Notes under the pieces: model-generated
The model's database searches: none
What the model was told of the DNA's origin: nothing
The model's input: the letters and a program-made list of their open reading frames with translations, nothing else
Translations under genes and position numbers: made by a program
Part shown: one piece after another, positions 1-9,532 of the stretch
How positions within the stretch are numbered: the first letter of the stretch is position 1
Layout: each line of letters begins with the position of its first letter
From: Pinguiococcus pyrenoidosus
Lineage: Eukaryota; Sar; Pinguiophyceae; Pinguiochrysidales; Pinguiochrysidaceae
Direction of reading: 5' to 3'
Assembly (NCBI GenBank): GCA_019677205.1
Contig: JAAMXY010000423.1
Location: forward strand, 3,379-19,961
Length of the DNA stretch: 16,583 nucleotides

Positions 1-1
1 A

Positions 2-11
2 TTTTGGCGCC
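2..11 (+). promoter_or_regulatory. E2F/DP-like site upstream of the POLE3-like gene
   Basis: The decamer TTTTGGCGCC lies 85 bp before the first ATG of the histone-fold gene and fits the E2F/DP consensus TTTSSCGC. It runs directly into CCGGAAGT. E2F control of replication genes is well established in plants, animals and many algae. Function here is inferred from motif and position only. Confidence 0.45.
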
Positions 12-95
12 GGAAGTTCACACGTAAAAAAGCCGGACTCGCGGTGGATCCTGTCCACTCATTTGCGAAATTTGTGGCCTTTTCTGTCGCGCGCC

Positions 96-943
96 ATGAG
101 CCAGGAAGTGGCGGAAGCTGCTCCAAGCTCTGCGGCGGCGCCCGCGAAGCCGGAGGCCAAGGAGAAGAAGGCTCCAAGCAGCTACGATTTTGAGCCGCCG
201 CTGGTACGCGGGTCTTCGCGGCATTTGCTGACACGTTTGAATCTGGGTTCATGCGATGCCTAACATTTTGGCGGCCAGGCCACGGTTCGGAAGATTGCGA
301 AAGCCTCGTTGCCGACGCACGTGAAGATGGGCAGCGACTCGGTGCAAGCGTGCGCGAAAGCCGCGGGGATCTTCGTGCACTACTTGACTTCTTGGTGAGG
401 ACGAATCAGGAATCTGTCCACTGTTCTGGAAGAAATGCGCGCAACACGAATGCCTGACCAAGGATGTCATGTCCCAGTGCGAACGACTTTTGCAAGGAGA
501 ACAAGAGAACCACGTTGTCAGCGGAGGACGTCATCGATGCACTGCGCGAGCTGGAGTTTGACGATCTCATTGAGCCTCTGAAGGCCTTCCTAGAGCAGCA
601 GAAGGTTGCACGCGCCGAGAAAGCCGCCAGCAAGAAGGCTGCTGCAGCAGCTGATGCGAAGGGCGGGGAAGCTGCAGCCAATGGACACGGAGAAGACAAG
701 GCCAATGGTGATGTTTCCGGGGACAAGCCTGTTGACGCAGCGGAGAGTCCGGAAGCCGCTGCCGCCGGAGCAGCAAAGCCTGGAACGGATCCGGGCCAAG
801 GAGAAGTGGATGTTGCTGGACGTGATGACGACGATGAGCCAATGAAAGTGGCGGGAGAAGACGAGGCAGGCGTGGATGCCGATGGGGATGAAGAAGAAGC
901 CATGGTGGAGGAGACCGACGCCACAGCTCCGACGAAAGCGTAG
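96..943 (+). CDS. POLE3/DPB3-like histone-fold protein with acidic tail
   Basis: Exons 96..203, 279..394 and 478..943 give 229 residues. Introns are 204..278 (75 bp, with CTAAC 14 bp before the AG) and 395..477 (83 bp), both GT-AG and phase-consistent. Splicing joins PPL to ATVRKIAKASLP and later LTS-C to ANDFCKENKRTTLSAEDV, which is the helix-loop-helix order of the NF-YB-type histone fold seen in DNA polymerase epsilon subunit 3 / CHRAC17 (roughly residues 33-115). The family pairs with a partner histone-fold protein in the polymerase epsilon holoenzyme or in chromatin remodellers. The last 110 residues are low-complexity Ala/Lys then strongly acidic, as in known POLE3/Dpb3 proteins. The start is the first ATG in frame before the Ala-rich N terminus. 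An NF-YB transcription factor is the main alternative, but the acidic tail and the KENKRTTLSAEDV stretch favour POLE3. It is convergent with CCT4, and an E2F-like motif sits upstream. Confidence 0.85.
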
Positions 944-1166
944 GACCAAGAGGGTGGCCCGAGGAGCTGAGGTGGAAATGCCAAATAGATCGAGAGGCAT
1001 GCTGCCGCGACCATGAGAGGAGCCCCGTACGGATCGAGATCGCGAGGGGGATGGAGAGACGGAAAGTTTGCAATTCATGTGACTTCGTGTGATCCGCGGG
1101 GAAGCATGGCGCACTTGGTGAGCCCTCTGCGCTGCGCTTCCTTGCTCGAGCTTGCTCGCTTCGGCA
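944..1166. other. Convergent 3' intergenic spacer
   Basis: These 223 bp separate the stop codons of the POLE3-like gene (+) and CCT4 (-). I see no conserved coding segment; short open frames here are unlike any family. It should hold both 3' UTRs and polyadenylation signals, although no AATAAA is evident. Confidence 0.6.
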
Positions 1167-3019
1167 CTAACGCACGGCGATGGCATCGTCAATCTTCAGA
1201 ATCATAACCACACATTCCGTAGCCAACCTGGAGGATGAGATACAACTCGTGAGGAGCCTGGCACCAGCATACGCGCCACGCCGCTGCGAACGCTTACCCG
1301 AGGGCACTGAGGGACACCAGCAGAGGCTGCATGACGTGCTCCTCGTACATATCCGAGATCTGGTTGGTGCGCACGTTGATACCCACTCCCGGTGGCCCGT
1401 CCTTGTGGTGGGCGCGCAGCTCGGTCACCATCCGCATCGCGTTCATGCCAGCGTTCTCGGCAAGCGTGTACGGAATGATCTCGAGCGCCTCAGCGTAAGC
1501 CTTTGCGCAGTAGGCCACCATACCCTGCTGCTTGGAGGACCACTCCATTAAGCGCACGGCCAGCTGCGTCTCCGGCGCCCCTCCGCCCGCGATCATGAAG
1601 CGCTCCTTGACCAGCGAGCGCAGCACGCAGAGTGCGTCGTGGACGCTCCGCTCCGCCTCGTCAAGCACAAGCTTGTTGGAGCCGCGAAGCAGCATCGTCA
1701 TCGTTTTGCCCTGGTTCTCGATGCCGGTGACTTTCACCACGCGGTTGCTGTTCGATCCGGGCATGGACAGCTCCACCACGCTCCTGGCCGAGCCGAGCTT
1801 GTCCGCCGTCATCTGGTCGACGTGCGCGACGGGCGTGAGGCCAAGGGTGCGGCTGATGAAGTCCACTTCGTTCCGCTCGATGTCGGTGATGACCATGATG
1901 CCGAGCTTGGCCAGGAAGTGCAGAGACATGTCGTTGTAGGCATCCCGGAGAATCGCCTTCTGGATGAGCAGGACGTTGCAGCCCGACTTCTTGATCTTCT
2001 TACAGAGGCCTAGGATGTGCTTCCTCTCCTCCCGGAGGATGCGGTCCATGGCGGCATAGTCGCTGACGACGACGTTGTTCTCCATGTCCGTCTTCGGCGC
2101 GCTGAGGTGGAACTGAATGAGGCCGATCTTCGCGTTCTCGAACGAGGTGGGCCCGCCGGCGGCCTTCTTCGCGCCCTTCTCAAAGACGAGGCCATGCACG
2201 AGCTCTGTATCATCTATGGTCCCACCGATCTGCTTCACGAGCTTGATGTCGTTCAGGTCGACGTTCGTGGCGGTGTCCCGATCGATAATCTGGAGGATCG
2301 CTTCGACGCACAACGGGCTGATGACGTCCGTGTTCTCGCGGATCACCTTGGAGCTTAGGCACGTGTTGACATTGTCCAGGAGCGTCGCCTGATCATTCAG
2401 ATCGATCGGCCTGGCCATCGCGCGAAGGATCTCCTTCGACTGCTTGTAGCAGGCGTTGAAGGAATCCGCGATCATCATCGGATGAATGCCCTGTTGCGTT
2501 GTTCGGGTCCTGAAGTGAGCTCTTCTGCCGAGTCGAGACCGCGCATCCACAACCGCGACGTTCTCACCTTGGCGAGGAGCTGGGAGCAAGCGGCCAGGAG
2601 CGCCCCCGCGATCACCACGACGGAGGTCGTGCCGTCACCCGCCTCGATATCTTGGGCTTTGCTGAGCTCCACGAGCATCTTTGCCGTCGGGTGGAACACT
2701 TCCATCTGCGACATGATGGTGGCGCCGTCGTTGCTGATGATCACCTCTCCATCGCCCTTCTGAATCATCTTGTCCATGCCCCGCGGTCCGAGCGACGTCC
2801 GCACGGCGTCCGCGATGGCTGCACAAGCATCGAAGCACGAAAGGAAAAGTGAGAAACGGGCTCCAGGACGTCATCTGCGAAGACGAGCGCACCTCGAGCC
2901 GCCACGATGTTTGCGTGGCGAACGTCGCGCTCCTTCTGATTCTCGCGCAGACTCTCGCCCCCACCGCGACCGCCCATGGCCGTCGTCGCGGCCTTGCGGC
3001 CTCGTTGCTCGGACTTCAT
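1167..3019 (-). CDS. CCT4: CCT4, T-complex protein 1 subunit delta
   Basis: This is a subunit of the cytosolic ring chaperonin TRiC/CCT, which folds actin, tubulin and other proteins using ATP. Exons on the minus strand are 3019..2893, 2818..2568, 2490..1298 and 1227..1167, giving 543 residues (family about 540). Introns of 74, 77 and 70 bp are all GT-AG and keep phase. Visible signatures are [11 protein letters not shown] near residue 50, the nucleotide-binding GDGTT at 103-107, the catalytic Asp in HDALC near 411, GGGAPE just after it, and TLAENAG. The delta identity rests on [31 protein letters not shown] and the C-terminal KIDDAIAVR. The third exon would end in a false stop right at the donor GTAAGC; the 61-bp last exon restores the conserved C terminus. 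The usual DALEVIP reads EALEIIP, a mild substitution. The start is the ATG before a Gly-rich leader. Very confident of family and subunit. Confidence 0.95.
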
Positions 3020-3471
3020 CGCTATCTGGCTATATCACAGATCCGCGTCGGACTGGGATCGCTGCTCGTTGCGTGAACGTAGCGCCCAAGGGATACTGTG
3101 AGAGGTTGTGAACGAGGTCGACTGCCAGAAGCGGTCGAAACACGCCTAAGGAGGTCTGGAAATGGCGCGAAGAAGGGTGTGGTTGGGCAGCCGCACAAAG
3201 ACGATTCGGGACTTTAGAAGATATATTATCCCAATTACTGATATTTGTAAACTTTGTGCTCCGGCATCATCATGAACTTATGACGGATCTGAAGCAGCTC
3301 GTTTGAATGGATCCCCGCGATTTGAACGTCAAATTATTTCAAAATATATTGCAAGCTTTATAACATAATTCCATAGTATATTACTATTTCAATATAAAGT
3401 CGTAACCAGTCACTTTTGAATGAAAGGAGCCTGCCGCACGTTCATTGGCCAGATTCTGCCCGGCATCGTTC

Positions 3472-3526
3472 TTTCCCGCCAGAAACGTTATCCTTCGCTC
3501 GTCGTCTCTGTCGCCGCTTTCCCGCC
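3472..3526 (+). promoter_or_regulatory. Paired E2F-like sites (TTTCCCGCC) next to CCAAT
   Basis: Identical nonamers TTTCCCGCC occur at 3472-3480 and 3518-3526, 46 bp apart. The second runs into CCAAT (3525-3529), and a reverse CCAAT is at 3444-3448. This combination is typical of cell-cycle promoters. The sites sit just before an ATG at 3542 and about 450 bp upstream of CCT4, so the target gene is uncertain. Confidence 0.4.
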
Positions 3527-3690
3527 AATATCTTCCACAGAATGGCGGCGCGATCTCAGCCACTCCCTGCGCGCTCAGCTGAGCGAGGCTCTCCAGCAAC
3601 CAACGTGCACAGCAGATCGCCCTCCTGAGCACTGCTCGGGTTGGAAAGGTACATCAAGTGCGTAGGCGTCGTGGCCCACGGCATGCGGCC

Positions 3691-3714
3691 GTTGGAGTAG
3701 CCGTTGGAGTAGCC
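3691..3714. repeat. Tandem duplication of a 12-bp unit
   Basis: The unit GTTGGAGTAGCC occurs twice in direct succession inside the gene-poor region. It looks like simple slippage; no function can be assigned. Confidence 0.8.
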
Positions 3715-4055
3715 AACATCTTAAGTCGTTTCAGCCACCGCCCAGGGGGAACCATGACGATGCGCTGGATGCCGCGGATGCGAACTCGGGCTTGCGCGCG
3801 GAAGCTACCCTTGTGCTGCTAGAGGATGGTGATCTACGGAGCAAGGCGAGATGCATGCTGTCTCCCAGCAGGGCTCTCTCGGCAGCTCCGGCCGCAGATC
3901 TCGCGGAGCGTTGGTGATCGAGTTCAGATGGGCGCCGATGCCTGGCGCCTGGCGGCAAGCAACGTCGCCAGCAACACGCAGGCCAGCCGCTATGGGACGC
4001 GATATCGCGAGCTCGCTCGCAGTCGTCAACGAAGGCGGGAGACTTCGTACATGCG

Positions 4056-5776
4056 CTATCTCCGCTTGGAGCCCCGCTTCTTCTTCCCTTGTTTCCTTCC
4101 CACGAGTCGCGCATCTGCTGCGTCCTTCTCCTTCTTTTCCTTCGCGGCCGTTGCCGCTCCGCTCAGCCGCTTGGCCTCGCTCTGACCTATCTTCTTCGCG
4201 ATGCTTCTTTCCAGATTCATCCTGCGGACGCGGTCTCGCTCACTTCCCTGGCAAGGGAAAGGCAACAGGTAAGGCGCACGCTTCGTCCGTGGCTGGAGGG
4301 GCACGTACCCTTCGCGGCGGCCCTGAGGAGAGGACTCCATCCTTCGTGATGTATCTCGCGTAGATCGGTTGGCTCCTACGCCAAGTTACATGCATCAGTA
4401 TAAGCCAGCCTTTGCGGAGATCAGAGAACTGAACTTGAGAGACTCCAAACCTTCGCGTCTCCCGGATGACATCATCAAGCAGCGCCATGTCGTCCGTTTC
4501 TGCGTGCTTGGCGTCAGCCGAGGCCTTCGATTGCTTCTGCGCACGCCTTTGTGCTCGTTCCCGGTGCAGATCAGCGAGCAAGTTGTTGCTTGCTGTCGCC
4601 GGTGCCCCGCCGTCCTTCGGCTCCGAGGTTTCTTGCGCATCTGCCGTGGATTCGTCGCCACCGTCGGAAGCTTCGCTTGCTTCGTCACTCATGGCAGCAG
4701 CCGCCGCCACAGCAGCAACCGTGCCGACGTCGGCCTGTCGTCGTGGCGCATCATCCAGCCCGGATTCGTCATTCTGAGCTTCGGCATCTTCTGCGGTGTC
4801 CGCTGCGGTCGCAGCGGCGGCTGCGAGCCGACGGACTTGTACATACCGCGCTGCTCCGGATCCTTTCGAGCAATGCGCCAAACCGAGCTCGGTAGCCCAT
4901 TCATGAATCCTGCAGTGCACACTCGTCAGCGGGTCGTCCTTTCAAGTCCAAAGCCTTTCCGACGCATCTGGCATGTGCGAACATCATCATACCTCGCGCG
5001 CTCTTTCGCTTTCAGCGAAGTCGGTAGCTTCAGGACATGGCGAACCCGAAACTGCCCGCGGCCTTCTTTGAGATCCTGAAGCTGGCGCTTGTACTTCTTC
5101 TCAAAGGCATCTTCCTCGGTTTCCTTCTTCCTCGGCCTAGGCTTTGCCTTCGTCTCGCTGGTCTGACGTTTCGCCTCCGGAGCCCCTTCTTGAGATTGCT
5201 GCCCGAGCAGACGAGCAACGCCTCCATCGGAAAAGACGGCGGCTAGGGATTCACCTTTCGATTCACCTTTCTCCCCCCCACGAGCAGACGGTGGTGTCCA
5301 CTTGTAGATTCTGCCTTTGACGATCAACCGAGCAGTCTCAGCTTTCAGGGTGAAGAGAGCCACGCACTCGTCAATCAGGTCCAGTACGCTCAAGTCTTGT
5401 GCCACGAGGACATCCCGAGCTTCGCCGTTGTACTTCACGGACACGGCAATGGTTTGGACGTCCGGTGCGACCGCCTGCGCCCCCTCTTCCATCTGCCCCG
5501 CCTCCATCTGCCCCGCCTCCATCTGCCCCTCTTCGCTTGCCTGATGCGCATCGGCCTTGGGCAAAGCACGCCCGGCAGCTTCTTCAGGAGGCGGTGGCGC
5601 TTCGCTTACGCCGTCGGCATCCACCGCCGTAGTCTCTTCAGGATCAGGAAGACGCCGCCCAGCTGTGGCCAAAGTCTCTTCTGGACCACGCGCATCCGGC
5701 ACATTGTCCTCCGCGCCATCTTCAGCGCTCGCGGCTGCATTGGAAAGCTCCACAGGATCACCCACTTCTTTTTGGT

Positions 5777-5809
<33 letters not shown>

Positions 5810-8800
5810 TAGCCGGAAGATCCTTCACTTCAAAGGATGCGATGTGGTCTTCGATGACATCTTGCTCAGCGTACTCCATGGCGGACTGCACATCTCCGTT
5901 TGCTTCAATGTAGCGAAAGAGCGCGCGCAAGAAGCTGTCGCTAGAGATGGTCTCGCTGTCCCCGACGACGCAGACGTGCCTAGCGGAACAAGCACATCGC
6001 TGTCAGTGTCTTGCGTGCACGGGCCATCAAGTATAGACAGCGCCTCACCGTTTTGCTCTGGTGATCGCAACGTTCAAGCGGCGGTTGTCGGCAAGGAAAC
6101 CGACAGTCTTCGTCGCATTGCTTCGCACGAGGCTGAGAACCACTGCTTCACGCTCTCCACCTGGTTGCCAGTCAGCTACCTTGGTTTCCTAGAAAGGCAC
6201 TGGGAGGCCGAGCAGGACTCACCTTGAAACCCGTCGACGGTTCGAATGTCCACCTTCCGAAGACCCGGCACATCCACAGCCCTTCGGCTCCGTTCCTCGC
6301 GAAGGAACTCCACCTGGGCAGGCTGGGGGTAAGCACGACATCTTCATTTGACTCGGTCGCTTCGCTGGTGCGGCACCTGGCCATTGTAGGGCGTGATCAT
6401 GCAGATGTCCTCGGGCTGGAGGCCCCGGTGCAGAAGAGCTAGCACGTGCTGTACTGCCACACACCCTTCACGCTCGTTCAGGTGGGAACCCTCGCCTACG
6501 ACCTGCGAAGTGCGAGAGTGCGTGAGAATCGATCCGTCTGAGCGCGTCCCAGAGGCTGCTGTTCCCCAGCGTGGCTGGAGGGTTACCCGCTCTTCGAAGT
6601 CGCAGCCTGCTGTGTCCAAGAAGAGCATCACCGCATTCGTGAGATCCTCGTCATCACCGTCCGGAGCGTCCGGAGAGTCCGGAGAAAGCGGAGAATCCGG
6701 AGCGCTTGCGCTTTCGACATCTTGAGGATTTGCTTCGTCCAAAGTGTGCTTCTCTTCTGGGGTCGCGGCGTGGCGATCAATGAGATTCTCGACGCGCCTC
6801 TCGCCAACGCCGTCCGCGGGAACAAGGCGCCCTTCGTACATGGCTTCCGAGGCCCACCTGTGGGATGGCAACCCCCCCAAAAAACGCAGAAGCTTAGCTC
6901 TGAACAAACATCGCCCCTTCATTCCTCCGCATCCTTTGCGACTCTACCGGCAGATGGTGGCGTTCATCCGATACTGCACCGTCAGCATGCGGCTGATGAT
7001 GTCCCCATGCTGCTCAATCAGCCTCTCGAAAAGAGTGAAGCCAAGACCCCGCGATCCTTGCTTGTCCTTGCCGTTGGTTTTGCCTTGGACACGCAACGTT
7101 GGCGGCAACTGCTTGTGATCGCCGGCCAAGACGAGCTTCTTGCCCTTCAAGATCGCTGCCATCAAGGGCGATTTAGCAGCAAGCTCCGCCGTCTGACTGC
7201 TTTGCTGAGCTACCTGTCCAGCAGTCTGCCTCCAGGGCCTGAGCAGCTTCGTCAATGATCACGAGATCGAACTCCTCAAAGTTGCGCAGCACGGAGCTGC
7301 TTGCTCCCGTGCAGGTGCACAGGACGACGCCTGCTTCCCCGATCACGTTGTGAACAACCTTTCTCTCTCGAGCTCGAAGCTCCTTTCGAAGGCTTCGCAG
7401 CTACACAAGATCCAGCGGTCAAAGCGGGGGAAATTTGGCGCTTTGAGGGGCTTTGATCAATACCTCTCGTCCGATCTCCCTCCGCTTCTCCGGCTGCTTG
7501 CGCGACGTGCGCGACAGCTGCCTGCTTCCTCTTGCTAGCTCCTTCTTGATGTCCTCAACCAGACGAGACTCGTCGGCTTCCTGAATCTACGAGAAGAAGA
7601 AGAAGCTGAGACCTGTGCCAGCTGAGCACAGCTCGCAAGGAGCTTCCGAACCTACCTTAGCCTCCAGGCTGTGGCGCAGCGCCGCTTCGGACAGCCGTGC
7701 GGGATGCCCGATCCGCACGAGCTGCAGCTTCGGTGGAGGCGGAGGCCCAAGTCCTTCTGCGACACTCGGTGCAGCTGCGCCTGGAGCCTCTTGTACCCGC
7801 GAGAGTCGCTCAAGCATGTTGTCCACGGCGACGTTGCTCGGCGCGCAGACTAATAGCTTCTGGCCAGCGGCCCTGGCATGAAGAATAAGCTCAATGATCG
7901 TGGTGGTCTTTCCCGTGCCCGGCGGTCCATGGATGAGCGTGATTCGGTTGCTGCTGAGGGCCAGCCGGACCTGTTGCGTATCGGGATTCCTCGATTAGAC
8001 TGCGAAGTGCGCGAAACACAGGTCCCAGGACTAGGGACGGGCTTACGGACCGCATCCATCTGAATGGCGTTCAAGCCCGAGTTGTACTGCCTCAGAGGTT
8101 CGGGGTCAAAGACCGGACGAGGGTCCGGCGCTTCAAGGCCTGAGGTTGATTGCAGCAAAACCCAGTTTAGCACCGCAGCCGTTGCCAACAGCGAAAGGCC
8201 GCTGCCTGCCCTTACCGAGTATAATCTCCCGAAGAGGAGTGGCGATCCCACCAACTTCGTAGTCTTCGGCTAGTCCTAGGGCCCGCATCCGCTTTCGATG
8301 CGTTGCCTCAGACGCCAGGAGGTCCAATCTGCAAAGCCTTCAGTCCTCGTGGCTGCCGAGCCGCAGCAAGCCTTGACATGACGCTTTACCTCAATGGCGG
8401 CGCAAAGAAACGCATGAGCTCCTCTTGGTTTTGCATGAGATCCGTCGCATCTTCGCCGCTGACGCTGATGACTAGCAAGCGAGCGGATTCGTCATCATCG
8501 CTGAATCGAATCCATCAAGCCCAACAAGGAGGTGACTCACCCAAGCAATCCTCCTCCGCACGCGTCATGACCCCCGTGAGCTCTACCACTGCGGCCGAGA
8601 CCTCATTCCCTTGTGCATCTTGCACCACAGCGGGCGCCTAGACAACCGAAAGCAGCAAAGTCAGCACGGCGGCACCACTCTCACCGCTTGTCCAGCGCCC
8701 TTCCAAGGACTCTCCTCGGAACTTCTGCGGAGTCCACCGAACGTCGCACCTTCAAACGCCGCAAGCGGACCTCATCTCCCGACCCAAGACGATGTGCAGG

Positions 8801-9143
8801 CAGAGGCCGGTCTTTGTGGTGCACCAAGGTGAGCGTCGACGCCCCGAAGAGTCCCGTTCCGGCCTGAGCGGCGGAATTCTGGAGGTGAGAACGGGGTTTC
8901 GGCCGTCTCGACGCCTCCGTCGCACGCACCTCGCGTATGCACAGCGGCAGAACACTGATACCCCTCGCTACGCATTGTGCAGCGGTCTCCTGGGCGATCA
9001 CATCTTCCACCTAGGGGCGGTCATTTGACTTTACCTCCGCGACATGGGCGTGGCCACGCCTTTGGGCAGCTGGTACAAACCTCTTTTCGCTCGGCCACCC
9101 GCTCAAGCTCTAGCAAGCGCCTTTGCTCAGCAAACGAAAGCAT
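4056..9143 (-). CDS. IGHMBP2/SMUBP2-like SF1 helicase with ubiquitin-like and R3H domains
   Basis: Eighteen exons (minus strand): 9143..9081, 9010..8930, 8878..8750, 8637..8541, 8471..8390, 8328..8216, 8139..8051, 7970..7656, 7586..7464, 7400..7214, 7155..6948, 6857..6377, 6313..6223, 6160..6049, 5979..4993, 4909..4451, 4375..4309, 4247..4056; total 1291 residues with every phase matching. Helicase motifs in order: [10 protein letters not shown] (233), II DEAAQ (414), [12 protein letters not shown] (438), IV QYRMN (about 486), V VDGFQG (682), VI AITRAKR (about 718), typical of UPF1-like SF1B 5'-3' RNA/DNA helicases. An N-terminal beta-barrel region precedes motif I. Residues 780-900 are acidic low complexity including (EP)5; about 900-980 resembles a ubiquitin-like fold; about 1036-1085 is an R3H domain with RxxxH. 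The C terminus is Lys-rich, and no AN1 zinc finger is visible, unlike animal IGHMBP2. Least certain joins are introns 8638..8749 (112 bp), 8879..8929 (51 bp), 4376..4450 (75 bp) and the weak donor at 8050. Confidence 0.88.
4376..4450 (-). other. In-frame intron or retained exon segment near the helicase C terminus
   Basis: This 75-bp stretch is bounded by AAG|GTTTGG and CGTAG, is a multiple of three and has no stop, so the protein reads on with or without it. Read through, it adds a hydrophobic GWLILMHV stretch that is out of place in a charged tail. Removal joins RETRR to [14 protein letters not shown] favour an intron. Confidence 0.55.
5196..5456 (-). other. Ubiquitin-like domain inside the helicase gene
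   Basis: The segment begins with [17 protein letters not shown], continues through [15 protein letters not shown] and [13 protein letters not shown], and ends with [16 protein letters not shown]. The spacing (beta hairpin, helix, then a RLIVKG strand and a short 3-10/loop before the last strand) follows ubiquitin and USP14-like UBL domains. There is no C-terminal GG, so it would act as a fixed binding module. The assignment is by pattern only. Confidence 0.5.
5490..5534. repeat. 15-bp coding repeat (GQMEA units)
   Basis: Two exact copies of a 15-bp unit plus a third diverging one encode [16 protein letters not shown] in the acidic linker of the helicase. It lies just upstream, in protein order, of the UBL domain. 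Confidence 0.85.
5777..5809. repeat. CCGGCT coding microsatellite, (EP)n
   Basis: A six-base unit repeated about five and a half times encodes the Glu-Pro run following the last helicase segment. Length variation here would stay in frame. Confidence 0.9.
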
Positions 9144-9532
9144 GCTATACCGCTCAGGATATGGGAATTCGTTGTGAAAATGGCGGGAAAAAGCGCCTTT
9201 CGGATAGATGTCAGATACCGAAATACGACGAATATCGGGTCTTCATCGCATCCCGAATCCCTCTCAACTCTCTTCAGCTGTGTTTGTGAAGCGCGAGAGA
9301 GACAGAAGTCCCACTCAAGTTCCTTTGGAAGCTCTTCAGGTGATGGCTGCGGTAGTAAGACACATGTATGCTGAACGATGTGGTGTATTTCAGGAGAGAG
9401 CATCAATAGTTGAATGCAGGGGCTCTGCTGGTGCGAGGGACCCAAGGCAAGCAAGGTTCTGTAGTCATTGGGGACGAAACATCTTACGGAACTGCTGGAG
9501 ACTTGCGGGTGCTGAGCGAGCAAGGGACTCGC
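9144..9532 (-). promoter_or_regulatory. Spacer and promoter between Tubby 3' end and helicase start
   Basis: These 389 bp hold the Tubby 3' UTR and the helicase promoter, as the two genes are tandem on the minus strand. On the minus strand TTTCCCGCC (plus coordinates 9182-9190) lies about 40 bp before the helicase ATG and matches the E2F/DP consensus. I see no other gene; short open frames here do not resemble any family. Confidence 0.5.

Larger units (their letters stand above)
3020..4055. other. Gene-poor region with AT-rich core and possible small plus-strand gene
   Basis: No confident gene lies in these 1036 bp between the starts of CCT4 and the stop of the helicase. 3200-3410 is clearly AT-rich against the GC-rich surroundings. 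3440-3530 carries an inverted CCAAT (3444-3448), two TTTCCCGCC motifs and a forward CCAAT (3525-3529), followed by an ATG at 3542 (MAARSQPLPARS). Downstream on the plus strand there are open pieces with codon use like the real genes: about 3627-3700 in the 3542 frame (containing LERYIKCVGVVAHGM) and 3735-3917 (61 codons, containing DALDAADANSGLRAEATL). I could not join them into one GT-AG model with unbroken phase, nor recognise a family. It may be a small multi-exon gene, a decayed gene, or noncoding DNA. Confidence 0.35.

Noticed and set aside
406-1014. Minus-strand open frame of about 200 codons over the POLE3-like gene
   Set aside because: Low-complexity Ser/Ala/Pro shadow of the Ala/Asp/Glu-rich tail; no family pattern.
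1294-1296. TAA as the true CCT4 stop
   Set aside because: It lies within the donor GTAAGC. The next exon supplies the conserved LATE...[13 protein letters not shown] terminus.
3851-4363. 170-codon plus-strand open frame across the helicase 3' end
   Set aside because: It runs antisense through the last helicase exons with Ser/Arg/Pro-rich shadow sequence and no recognisable domain.
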